From the NCBI RefSeq assembly GCF_016862275.1, contig NZ_BOMQ01000013.1, positions 1 through 40,403 of the forward strand: DNA of 40,403 nt. The letters run 5' to 3'. The notes under the pieces were generated by a model. That model ran no database searches and was not told the origin of the DNA. It saw only the letters and a program-made list of their open reading frames with translations. The position numbers and the translations under genes were made by a program. This document shows, piece after piece, positions 7,183 to 16,918 of this stretch; within the stretch, counting starts at the first letter, position 1; every line of letters begins with the position of its first letter. Source of the DNA: Actinoplanes nipponensis. Its GTDB lineage: Bacteria; Actinomycetota; Actinomycetes; Mycobacteriales; Micromonosporaceae.

Positions 7183-9187
7183 GTTCCCGGCCATCCTGGC
7201 TTCCGGGCTGGTGATGGTGGGGGCCGTGCCCGCCTCCGCCGAGCCCGCTCCGACGGTGATCTCGGCCAAGGCAGCGGCCGGCAAGAAGATCTGTAAGGTC
7301 ACCGACCCGGCGCTGCCGGAGCTGTCGGGGATCGTGGCCACCAAGAACGGCTTCGTCGTGGTGAACGACGGCGCCGACGAGGCCAGCCGCCGCAAGGTCT
7401 TCTTCCTCGACCGGGACTGCGAGATCACCAAGAAGGTCGACTACCCGTCGCGCCCGCTCGACACCGAGGACCTGGCCCTCTCCCCGGACGGCGACACGCT
7501 GTGGATCGCCGACACCGGCGACAACAACGCCCGCGACAAGACCGGCGACACCCGCGCGACGATCGGCCTCTGGTCGATGCCGGCCAACGGCGCCAAGGAG
7601 CCGAAGATCCACCGCCTGGCCTACCCGGACGGCGACAAGCACGACGCCGAGGCGCTCCTGTTCAACGGGGACGGCACGCCGATCATCGTGACCAAGGAGG
7701 TCTCCGGCAAGACGCTCCTGTACACGCCGGTGAGCGCGCTGAAGACGAACAACGACGAGGGCGTGCGGCTGAAGCGGGCGGGCGAGATCGAGCTGCCGAG
7801 CAGCGACACGCCCGGCACCCCGATCGCCCGGCTGGCCCAGACGACCGTCACCGGCGGCGCGGTGGCGCCGGGCGGCGGACGGGTCACCCTGCGGACGTAC
7901 CTGGACGCGTACGAGTGGGACGTCGCCGACGGTGACGTGCTGGGCGCGCTGAAGAACAAGCCGCGCAAGACCCCGCTGCCGAACGAGCCGTTCGGCGAGG
8001 CGATCACGTACAGCGCCGACGGCAAGCTGTTCTACACGGTGTCGGACATGGGCGCGGGCGCCGACCCGGAAGCAGCGAACTACATCCTGAGCTACACGCC
8101 GGCCACCACCATCGCCGAGACCAAGACCGACAAGGCGGCGGCCGAGGCCGACGACGGGGCGTCCTGGTACGCCGACCTGAGCCTGACCGACATCACGTAC
8201 CTGATCGGCGGCGTCGGCGTCCTCGGCGCGCTCCTGGTCGGGGCCGGCGTCATCGGCATCATGCAGGCACGCAAGAAGCGCAGGCTCGAACCGCCCACGA
8301 AGAACACCGACCCGACGGACGACGGCCCGGACCCGCTCGACGCGAAGACGGAACTGCTCTCGGTCGGCGGCCCGGCCGAACGCCCAGGCGTCTACGGCGG
8401 CAAGCGCCCTCCGGCCGGAGCGCCATCCGGCCCCGGCGTGTACGGCGGCAAGCCGGCAGCGGCGGGCGCGCCGGCGAAGGGCAACGGGGTCTACGGCGGG
8501 GGCCGGCCACCGCAGGGTGGTCAGCCTGCGGGTCGTCCCGGTCAGGGTGGACAACCGGGCGGTCGTCCCGGTCAGGGCGGTCAGCCCGGCGGTCGTCCCG
8601 GTCAAGGCGGTCAGGGCGGTCGTCCAGGTGGTGCTCCGGCCGGTCCGGGTGGCCGCCCCGGCGTCCCGCCGGCTGGTCCGGGCGGTCGCCCCGGTCAGGG
8701 TGGTCAACCCGGTGGTCGTCCCGGTCAGGGCGGTCAGCCCGGCGGTCGTCCCGGCCAGGGCGGTCAGCCCGCGGTGCGTCCGGGCCAGCCGCCCGCCCGC
8801 CCGGTCCAGCAACCGGCTCGCCCCGCGCAGCCGCCCGCCCGCCCCGCGCAGCAGCCGGCCCGCCCGGCCCAGCAGCCGGCCCGTCCCGTGCAGCCGCCCG
8901 GTCGTCCGGGTCAGGGTGGCGGTGGCCGGCCCGGCGGTGGCGTCTACGGCGCCCCGCCCCCGCCCCCACCCTCGGGTGGCCGGCCGCAGGGCGGTGGACC
9001 GCAGCGCCCGTCCGGTTTCCTCGGCCAGGGCGGCGGACAACAGGGAGGCCAGCCACCGGGTCGCCCGGACGGCGGCGGCCGGCAGGCCAACGGCATGAAC
9101 AGCTATGCGAACCGGAACGACTCATCGCGACGAGCGGAAGGGCGTTTCGAGAATCCGGGCTACGGGCGCACCCCGCGCGGGTATTGA
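7169..9187 (+). CDS. Secreted, membrane-anchored propeller-like protein with Gly/Pro/Gln repeat tail
   Basis: A 672-residue protein. It has a signal peptide (residues 1-24, cleavage after ASA), then an extracellular domain of about 320 residues with propeller-like strand repeats ('LPELSGIVATKNGFVVVNDG', 'LALSPDGDTLWIADTGDNN', 'AITYSADGKLFYTVSD'). One membrane helix lies near 345-365, followed by a basic stop-transfer 'ARKKRRLE'. A roughly 300-residue disordered cytoplasmic tail carries GVYGG(K/G) and RPGQGGQPG repeats, then PARPAQQ repeats. Position between hflX and lexA and overall design match M. tuberculosis Rv2721c, an Ala/Gly-rich transmembrane protein of unknown role; orthology is inferred. 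No enzymatic motif was recognised. Translation may be affected by the inverted repeat at its start. Confidence 0.88.
   Translation: MRRLVFPAILASGLVMVGAVPASAEPAPTVISAKAAAGKKICKVTDPALPELSGIVATKNGFVVVNDGADEASRRKVFFLDRDCEITKKVDYPSRPLDTEDLALSPDGDTLWIADTGDNNARDKTGDTRATIGLWSMPANGAKEPKIHRLAYPDGDKHDAEALLFNGDGTPIIVTKEVSGKTLLYTPVSALKTNNDEGVRLKRAGEIELPSSDTPGTPIARLAQTTVTGGAVAPGGGRVTLRTYLDAYEWDVADGDVLGALKNKPRKTPLPNEPFGEAITYSADGKLFYTVSDMGAGADPEAANYILSYTPATTIAETKTDKAAAEADDGASWYADLSLTDITYLIGGVGVLGALLVGAGVIGIMQARKKRRLEPPTKNTDPTDDGPDPLDAKTELLSVGGPAERPGVYGGKRPPAGAPSGPGVYGGKPAAAGAPAKGNGVYGGGRPPQGGQPAGRPGQGGQPGGRPGQGGQPGGRPGQGGQGGRPGGAPAGPGGRPGVPPAGPGGRPGQGGQPGGRPGQGGQPGGRPGQGGQPAVRPGQPPARPVQQPARPAQPPARPAQQPARPAQQPARPVQPPGRPGQGGGGRPGGGVYGAPPPPPPSGGRPQGGGPQRPSGFLGQGGGQQGGQPPGRPDGGGRQANGMNSYANRNDSSRRAEGRFENPGYGRTPRGY
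8512..8910 (+). repeat. In-frame coding repeats of the Gly/Pro/Gln-rich tail
   Basis: The DNA repeats a GGTCGTCCCGGTCAGGG-type unit coding for GRPGQGGQPG about seven times (8520-8770), broken by a GAPAGPGGRPG segment. It then changes to PARPAQQ/PARPAQP units (8790-8910). Repeat lengths are multiples of three, unlike the arrays that follow the gene, so selection on the reading frame is evident here. Confidence 0.85.
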
Positions 9188-9370
9188 AACGCGGTTGTCG
9201 GGGAACGCCGGGCTTCGGCTGACGGGGCCGGTGTCGCCACTTCGGTGGCGGTGCCGGCCTGATGCTTTTCCGGTGGGCGGAACGCTTTTTGGTGTGGGGG
9301 TCGCGCGGTTTTGCTTTCGGCCTGGGGTGGCCGCAATGCCCAGTCCCTCGGCTCGCCGGTCCTTGCCCAG

Positions 9371-9732
9371 CCGGGCCGGTCTTTCGCTTGGCCCAGCCGG
9401 GCCGGGTCTGTCGCTTGGTGCAGCCGGGCGGGTCTCTCGCTTGGTCCAGCTGGGCGGGTCTCTCCCTTGGCCCAGTCGAGCCGGTCTCTTGCTCAGCGCA
9501 GCCGAGCCGGTCCCCTCGCCCGGCCGAGTCCGGGCCGGTCCCTCGCCTCGCCTCGCCTCGCGTCGCCGAGCCGGTCCTGCCGGTCCTGTCCGGTCTCTCG
9601 CTTGGCCCAGCCCGGCTGGTCCTCGTCCGGCGCAGCCCGGCTGATCCAAGCCCAGCCCAGCCCGGTCGGTCCTGGCCCAGCCCAGCCCGGTCGATCCTTG
9701 CCAAGCCCAGCCCGGTCTCTCGCCTGACCAAG
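9371..9732. repeat. Minisatellite A: about 13 degenerate 25-27-bp units
   Basis: Successive units begin CCGGGCCGGT or CCCGGCTGGT and end in CCCAG or GCAG. Examples are 9371-9396, 9397-9423, 9424-9449, 9450-9475 and 9476-9501, then 9611-9635, 9636-9660, 9661-9685 and 9686-9710. Middle units are longer (28, 36 and 45 bp), and one carries four CCTCG pentamers at 9541-9560. Unit lengths of 25 and 26 are not multiples of three, so the open frames here are repeat artefacts. The flanks 9188-9370 and 9733-9837 hold no gene that I can see. Confidence 0.85.
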
Positions 9733-9837
9733 CCCGGGGGTCTCGCTCGGCCCGGCGGTCCCTCGCGTGGCCAGCCGGCCTCGCACCCGCCGATTGCGGC
9801 GCGGCCCCGACCCCGACTGCGACCCGGCCCCGGATCC

Positions 9838-10045
9838 GGCCTCGGCTCCGGGATGCGACCCGTTCCGGTCTGGCCTCGGCTCCGGGATGCCACGCGCTCC
9901 GGGCCTGGCCTCGGCTCCGGGATCTCACGCGCTCCGGGCCCAACCTCAGCTCGGGGATGGCACGCGCTCCGGGCCCAACCTCAGCTCCGGCATACGACCC
10001 GCTCCGGTCCCGGCCTCCGCCCCGGATATGACCGGCTCCCGGCCC
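9838..10045. repeat. Minisatellite B: six 34-35-bp tandem units
   Basis: The units are 9838-9871, 9872-9906, 9907-9941, 9942-9976, 9977-10011 and 10012-10045. Each starts GGCCTCGGCTCCGGGAT or AACCTCAGCTCCGGCAT and most end ACGCGCTCCGGGCC. The unit differs from array A in both sequence and length. It lies just beyond the 3' end of lexA and is not coding. The remaining 10046-10112 is unremarkable. Confidence 0.85.
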
Positions 10046-10112
10046 GGGAACATCCGCCCCAGCTGCGGCCCGCCCAGGCCGCCCCACGGCCCACCCCCGA
10101 ACCCCAGCCCGA

Positions 10113-10910
10113 TCAGACCCGGCGAAGCACAGCCACCACACGCCCCATCACCGTGGCGTCATCCCCCGGAATAGGGTCGAAGGCCGGGTTGGCCGGCATC
10201 AGCCACACGTGCCCGTCCCGCTGCCGGTAGCTCTTCACCGTCGCCTCGCCGTCGATCATCGCGGCCACGATGTCGCCCACGTTCGCCGTCGGCTGCTGGC
10301 GGACCACCACCCAGTCCCCGTTGCAGATCGCCGCGTCGATCATCGAGTCGCCCTTGACCTCGAGCATGAACACGTCACCCTCGCCGACCAGCTCGCGCGG
10401 CAGCGGGAAGAACTCCTCCACCGCCTGCTCGGCCAGGATCGGCCCACCGGCGGCGATCCGGCCCACCAGCGGCACGTACGCCGGGGTCGGCCGGGCCGAG
10501 CGCAGCGCCTCGTCGTCGACCATCTCGCTGGGCGCGCGCACGTCCACCGCGCGCGGCCTGTTCGGGTCGCGGCGCAGGAAGCCCTTCTTCTCCAGCTCCT
10601 TGAGCTGGTACGCCACGCTGGACGGGGAGACCAGGCCGACCGCCTCGCCGATCTCGCGGACGCTCGGCGGGTAGCCGTAGCGTTCCACCCAGTCGCGGAT
10701 GAACTCGAGGATCCGGCGCTGACGGGCGGTCAGATCCGCGGTGACCAGATCGGGGAACTGGCTGACCACCGGCGTCACGGCGCGCAGCTGCGGCGCGTCA
10801 GCGCTGCGGGCCCGGGTCGGGGTGCGCCGCCGCATCGCCGCCTTGGTGTTCGCGGCCTCGGGCTTCGCGTCCTTCTGGTGTTGCCGGCTCGTCCGGTCGT
10901 CGGTCGACAT
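10113..10910 (-). CDS. lexA: SOS repressor LexA
   Basis: Represses DNA-damage genes and cleaves itself when RecA filaments form. Of 265 residues, the winged HTH covers about 60-125 ([27 protein letters not shown]). The cleavage bond is A154-G155 in RIAAGGP, and the catalytic dyad is S189 (KGDSMID) and K226 (ATVKSY). A non-conserved basic N-terminal extension of about 55 residues precedes the HTH. The start at 10910 has a near-perfect AGGAGGG 5 nt upstream; an open extension to 11051 crosses the promoter and is rejected. It is transcribed divergently from a LysM gene, with LexA boxes in the gap, so autoregulation is expected. Confidence 0.97.
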   Translation of the reverse strand: MSTDDRTSRQHQKDAKPEAANTKAAMRRRTPTRARSADAPQLRAVTPVVSQFPDLVTADLTARQRRILEFIRDWVERYGYPPSVREIGEAVGLVSPSSVAYQLKELEKKGFLRRDPNRPRAVDVRAPSEMVDDEALRSARPTPAYVPLVGRIAAGGPILAEQAVEEFFPLPRELVGEGDVFMLEVKGDSMIDAAICNGDWVVVRQQPTANVGDIVAAMIDGEATVKSYRQRDGHVWLMPANPAFDPIPGDDATVMGRVVAVLRRV

Positions 10911-11018
10911 GTTGGCCCTCCTGTCGGCCAGTGCCTCGTCGGCACGTGGTGCGCTCGCGGAGCCGGACATTTCGCCGTGGGGATGGACTTGTGCCCGGCT
11001 GACCCCTCTTGACCGAGA

Positions 11019-11059
11019 ACCGTAACTGCGGGGTACGACATATTCAAACATCTGTACGA
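11019..11059 (-). promoter_or_regulatory. lexA promoter with overlapping SOS box
   Basis: Read on the minus strand, TTGAAT (-35, 11042-11047) and TACGGT (-10, 11019-11024) are exactly 17 bp apart. The 16-mer TCAAACATCTGTACGA (11044-11059) matches the actinobacterial LexA consensus TCGAACrnnTGTTCGA with two mismatches and overlaps the -35. LexA bound here would block its own promoter. The leader to the start codon is about 100 nt. A weaker match (four mismatches) lies at 11096-11111. Confidence 0.7.
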
Positions 11060-11128
11060 CTTTCTCGCGGCGTGTCGCTCGGAAGTGCTCGACTTCCGTA
11101 CGCCTGTTCTGATAGACCGTCGTACGGG

Positions 11129-11151
11129 CGTTCGATCGAACGCTTGTCCGA
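11129..11151 (+). promoter_or_regulatory. Strong SOS box for the LysM gene, fused to a 14-bp palindrome
   Basis: TCGAACGCTTGTCCGA at 11136-11151 matches the LexA consensus with one mismatch. Its left half is part of a perfect palindrome, CGTTCGATCGAACG (11129-11142), so an additional GTTCGA half-site abuts the box. It lies 28 nt before the LysM start codon. Confidence 0.75.
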
Positions 11152-11179
11152 GGGACGTATGCGGAGAAAGGAATATGCC

Positions 11180-11515
11180 GTGGTGGCCACTGGTATGCGG
11201 CGGGGCGGTGACCCGGCCCCGTTGCGGTTGACCCGGCGGGGTCGCGTCGTTGTGCTGACTTTCTTCCTCCTGCTGGCGTCCCTGGCGAGCGCCGTGTTGT
11301 GGACCACAGCCTCGCGGGCCGACGATCCCCCCGCCGGTCCGCCGCCCACGGTCGTGGTCCAGGCGGACGACACGCTGTGGGACATAGCCGCCCGCACCGA
11401 CCCGGGCCGCAGCCCGCATGCCGTCGCCGCGGAGATCCGCCGGCTCAACGGTCTCGGCGTCGACGAGATCGCGATCCATGCCGGTGACACTCTCGTGGTG
11501 CCCCGGGCGCGTTGA
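11180..11515 (+). CDS. SOS-regulated LysM membrane protein (division-inhibitor-like)
   Basis: A 111-residue protein with a short basic N-terminus, one membrane helix at about 23-41 ([19 protein letters not shown]) and an extracytoplasmic LysM domain at about 58-108 ([16 protein letters not shown] ... [10 protein letters not shown]) that should bind peptidoglycan. Start GTG 11180 follows GGAGAAAGGA by 7 nt; an in-frame ATG at 11159 lacks a binding site. Its position next to lexA and the SOS box match M. tuberculosis Rv2719c (ChiZ) and, in role, the DNA-damage division inhibitors DivS of Corynebacterium and YneA of Bacillus. A role in halting division during SOS is therefore inferred, not shown. 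Confidence 0.85.
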   Translation: MVATGMRRGGDPAPLRLTRRGRVVVLTFFLLLASLASAVLWTTASRADDPPAGPPPTVVVQADDTLWDIAARTDPGRSPHAVAAEIRRLNGLGVDEIAIHAGDTLVVPRAR

Positions 11516-11661
11516 TCCACTTCCGCGCCCGGCGGGGTTGATCATGGGTTTCGGTGCTGGCCGTGACCGGTGCGGCACCCCTCGTGGTGAGGCGGAAAAT
11601 ACGGCGCGCCGACGCGCCGGTGAACTTGCGTCGGCGTCCGCAGCGGCATAACGTCAACCCC

Positions 11662-11675
11662 AACATCTAGTAGTT
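11662..11675 (+). promoter_or_regulatory. Candidate NrdR box upstream of nrdR
   Basis: AACATCTAGTAGTT is an imperfect palindrome around CTAG. It resembles AT-rich NrdR boxes found before bacterial ribonucleotide reductase operons and is the only AT-rich island in the 336-bp gap. I did not find a convincing second box at the usual spacing, so this is tentative. Confidence 0.4.
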
Positions 11676-11688
11676 ACAAGGGTGTAAG

Positions 11689-11739
11689 TCATCCACAGGT
11701 TGGGGTCGGGCAACCCCGTCATCCACAGGTTCGTCCACA
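11689..11739 (+). promoter_or_regulatory. Three DnaA-box-like sites before nrdR
   Basis: TCATCCACA at 11689-11697 and 11719-11727 and TCGTCCACA at 11731-11739 fit the actinobacterial DnaA-box pattern (T/C)(T/C)(G/A)TCCACA, all in one orientation. The first two lie in a 14-bp direct repeat, GTCATCCACAGGTT, spaced 30 bp apart (about three helical turns). A small hairpin, GGGGT-cgggcaA-CCCC, lies between them. Confidence 0.5.
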
Positions 11740-11851
11740 GCCACGACGCGGAATCCTCCGCTGCCGGGGCTGTCATTCGGCGTGCCTCGGCGACGGTCTG
11801 TTCCCCTGTTCCGCCTCCCGGATGGCAGCGCCCGGCGACAGGGGGATCTCG

Positions 11852-12373
11852 GTGCGGTGTCCGTATTGCCGGCACGCCGACTCACGCGTGGTCGACTCGC
11901 GTGAGGCCGACGACGGTCAGCTGATCCGCCGCCGCCGGTCGTGCCCGGAGTGCGGCAAGCGCTTCACCACGGTCGAGGAGGCCGTGCTGGCGATCGTGAA
12001 GCGCAACGGCGTCACCGAGCCCTTCAGCCGGACCAAGATCATGAGCGGTGTCCGCAAGGCCTGTCAGGGCCGGCCCGTCGACGAGGACTCGATCGCGTTG
12101 CTCGCGCAGCGCGTCGAGGAGACCGTACGGGCCAAGGGTGCGGCCGAGGTGCCCAGTCACGACGTGGGCCTGGCCATCCTGTCGCCGTTGCGCGAGCTGG
12201 ACCAGGTCGCCTATCTGCGCTTCGCGAGCGTCTACAAGTCGTTCGACTCGCTCGAGGACTTCGAACGCGAGCTCGCTGAGCTGCGCGAGGCGGCGGCGGG
12301 GGCCCGGCATGCGGTGCCCGCCCGGTCCGGGGCCGGTCGTCCGGCCAAGCTCACGGAATCCCGTACCAAATAG
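11852..12373 (+). CDS. nrdR: Transcriptional repressor NrdR
   Basis: Senses ATP/dATP and represses ribonucleotide reductase operons. The zinc ribbon is intact (C3, C6, C31, C34 in CPYC and CPEC), followed by an ATP-cone at about residues 45-135 ([23 protein letters not shown]). The variable C-terminal tail is basic. GTG 11852 is chosen because AGGGGGA lies 5 nt upstream and the zinc ribbon then begins at residue 3, as in the family; an ATG 30 bp upstream would add ten residues. 173 residues. It precedes nrdJ by 93 nt and is likely co-transcribed. Confidence 0.95.
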   Translation: MRCPYCRHADSRVVDSREADDGQLIRRRRSCPECGKRFTTVEEAVLAIVKRNGVTEPFSRTKIMSGVRKACQGRPVDEDSIALLAQRVEETVRAKGAAEVPSHDVGLAILSPLRELDQVAYLRFASVYKSFDSLEDFERELAELREAAAGARHAVPARSGAGRPAKLTESRTK

Positions 12374-12386
12374 CAGCTTTTGAGAG

Positions 12387-12448
12387 CAGGCATGGCCACA
12401 GCCGTGCCTGGATGTCGGTAACAGATCGCGGTGGGGAAGCTGCGATCT
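12387..12448 (+). other. Two hairpins in the nrdR-nrdJ intercistronic leader
   Basis: CAGGCATGGC (12387-12396) pairs with GCCGTGCCTG (12401-12410) around a CACA loop, with one G-U pair. AGATCGC (12423-12429) pairs with GCGATCT (12442-12448). They fill most of the 93-nt gap and end just before the nrdJ ribosome binding site GAGGGGGAG (12452-12460). They may be processing or attenuation elements. The gap is too short and lacks the conserved B12 box for a cobalamin riboswitch. Confidence 0.5.
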
Positions 12449-12466
12449 ATCGAGGGGGAGCACGAG

Positions 12467-15352
<2,886 letters not shown>

Positions 15353-15392
15353 GACCGGAAAGTCAGGGCATGTCCGGTGACTGACTCCTGAC

Positions 15393-15458
15393 GAATGCAC
15401 GAATGCACGGATGCACGGATGCCTCCCACCCGACATCGGGTGGGAGGCATCCGTGCAT
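15393..15458 (+). terminator. nrdJ terminator: 22-bp perfect stem preceded by 8-bp repeats
   Basis: The left arm 15411-15432 and right arm 15437-15458 are perfect 22-bp complements around an ACAT loop. The 5' arm grows out of tandem octamers GAATGCAC, GAATGCAC, GGATGCAC and GGATGCCT (15393-15424), so the hairpin can slip in register. No T run follows. It could also stop transcription from the right, although the next gene there runs rightward. Confidence 0.85.
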
Positions 15459-15555
15459 GGCGTATGGGACCTCGACTCTGATCTCCAGCAGCCGGCCGGC
15501 CTTACCGGGACGGTTTTCGGTGGCGGGCCGCTGACCCCGTTGCGATCATGCGACC

Positions 15556-16287
15556 GTGACCGACGACGCCCTCCTCGCCCACGCCCGGCGCCTCTGGACC
15601 ACCCTGGCCGCAACCCCGGTCACCTTCTCAACCGCACCCGTCGGGGTAGCCGTCTCCCCGCGGTCCCGGCTGTGTCCGCCGGGCTGGGTCGGCATCGTCA
15701 CGCTGGGGGACGCCGCGATCGCCACCGCCCCCGACGACCACACCGCCGAGATCGTGCGGCGGGCGCTCGACGGCCGCCCGGCCGTCGCCGTGACGGATCC
15801 GGCCGCGGTCGGTCACCGGCTGCCGATCGGCGAAGTCCTCGGGCCGGCGATCCTGGCCTACTGTGACCCGGCCCAGTTCCGGCCGGGCGCCTCCGGCGCC
15901 GTACCGCTGGTCCCCGCCGACCATGCCGACCTGGCCGCGTTGCTGGCCCGGGTCCCGGCCGGGGACGCCGCCGAGTCCGGCCTGGACGAGATCACCTCGC
16001 CGGCGTTCGTGGTGCGCGGCGCATCGGGGATCATCGCGGCGGCCGGCTACCGCGCCTGGCCGGGCGGCGCCGCCCACCTCAGCGTGCTGACAGCCCCGGC
16101 CGAACGCGGCCGGGGGCTCGCCCGCATCGTCGCGGCGGCGGCGGTCACCGCCGCGCTGCGGGCCGGTCTGCTGCCCCAGTGGCGGGCGCGCCCGGCGGAG
16201 TCACGCCGAGTGGCCCGGGCCCTCGGGTTCCGCGAGCTGGGCACGCAGTTGAGCATCCGCCTCACCCTCGCCGGACGCCCGGACTGA
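15556..16287 (+). CDS. GNAT family N-acetyltransferase
   Basis: A 243-residue protein. The C-terminal half (about 130-240) carries the GNAT acetyl-CoA fold: 'SPAFVVRGASGIIAAAGYRAW', the V/L-x-x-ERGRGLAR pyrophosphate-binding loop at 'APAERGRGLARIV', and a final 'ARALGFRELGTQLSI'. The first 120 residues resemble the N-terminal half of tandem-GNAT proteins but lack the loop. The substrate is unknown. The GTG start has no ribosome binding site; GATCAT 6 nt upstream may be a leaderless -10. It converges on the next gene with a 9-nt gap, where a 6-bp stem (16288-16305) overlaps the neighbour's stop. Confidence 0.85.
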   Translation: MTDDALLAHARRLWTTLAATPVTFSTAPVGVAVSPRSRLCPPGWVGIVTLGDAAIATAPDDHTAEIVRRALDGRPAVAVTDPAAVGHRLPIGEVLGPAILAYCDPAQFRPGASGAVPLVPADHADLAALLARVPAGDAAESGLDEITSPAFVVRGASGIIAAAGYRAWPGGAAHLSVLTAPAERGRGLARIVAAAAVTAALRAGLLPQWRARPAESRRVARALGFRELGTQLSIRLTLAGRPD

Positions 16288-16296
16288 CCGGCGGCT

Positions 16297-16854
16297 TCAC
16301 GCCGGGGGAGTCCGCGCCCAGTACGGGTCGCGCCCGGTGAGCCCGAGCATCCGGTCCAGCACCGGGGCGTCCGGCGGCACCGGCGTCTCCGCCCCGTATT
16401 CCCCCAGCTCGCGACCCAGCTCGGCGGTCTTGGCCACCTCGTCGTGCAGGAAGCCCAGCACCTCCTCGTCCCAGGACACCGGCTGGCCGGTGGCCCGGGC
16501 CAGGTCCCAGCCGTGCACCACGATCTCCGCGAGCACCATCCCGCCGACCATCCGGGCGGGCATCTCGTTCGGCCCGCCCATCGACGTCACGCCCTGCCAC
16601 GCGGCGGGCGCCGACCAGGCCGCGACGAGCTGCGCCAGCTGCCGTTCGAGGGCATCGTCGCCGGGCGGCAGCACGCCGTCGGAGTGGCGGCTGGCCCGGG
16701 CCAGGCTCGGTCCCCACTGGAGCAGGTGGTCGATCAGGCCCCGCACGTCGAACTCCGCGCACGGTGTCGGGGCGGTGAGCTGGTCCGGGTGGATCCCGCG
16801 GATCACGGTCAGGGTGGGCGGCGCCGCCAGGGCGATGAGTTCGTGTTCCCGCAT
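16297..16854 (-). CDS. TIGR03086-type DinB/maleylpyruvate-isomerase-fold protein
   Basis: A 185-residue protein of the DinB-like four-helix family. The TPCAEFDVRGLIDHLL segment near residues 30-45 provides the first metal-ligand helix, and 'LAEIVVHGWDLARATGQP' near 108-125 provides the conserved HGWDLA motif. Members are often mycothiol-dependent or metal-binding enzymes; the reaction here is unknown. It is transcribed divergently from the AraC gene with only 64 bp between start codons. Both genes have a -10 box close to the start and no ribosome binding site. Confidence 0.85.
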   Translation of the reverse strand: MREHELIALAAPPTLTVIRGIHPDQLTAPTPCAEFDVRGLIDHLLQWGPSLARASRHSDGVLPPGDDALERQLAQLVAAWSAPAAWQGVTSMGGPNEMPARMVGGMVLAEIVVHGWDLARATGQPVSWDEEVLGFLHDEVAKTAELGRELGEYGAETPVPPDAPVLDRMLGLTGRDPYWARTPPA

Positions 16855-16862
16855 GAACGCCG

Positions 16863-16912
16863 ACGATAGGGGCCGCGCGGGCCGCCGTCTTGAAGAAACG
16901 CGACGCTAGGCT
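16863..16912. promoter_or_regulatory. Divergent leaderless promoters of the DinB-like and AraC genes
   Basis: On the minus strand TATCGT (16863-16868) ends 8 nt before the ATG at 16854. On the plus strand TAGGCT (16907-16912) ends 6 nt before the ATG at 16919. Both fit TAnnnT at the distance expected if transcription starts on the start codon. The two promoters share under 64 bp, so one bound regulator could control both. Confidence 0.5.
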
Positions 16913-16918
16913 GCGGTC

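Noticed and set aside
9371..10045. CRISPR array
   Set aside because: Units are directly adjacent and degenerate, with no unique spacers, and no cas gene is present.
8259..10230. Several long frames on both strands across 8.3-10.2 kb
   Set aside because: They arise from repeats of 25-27 and 35 bp that lack stop codons; unit lengths are not multiples of three, so no frame is preserved.
10911..11051. N-terminal extension of LexA to an upstream ATG
   Set aside because: It would cross the -35/-10 promoter, and the start at 10910 has a near-perfect ribosome binding site.
12374..12466. Cobalamin riboswitch before nrdJ
   Set aside because: The gap is only 93 nt and lacks the conserved B12 box and multi-helix core.
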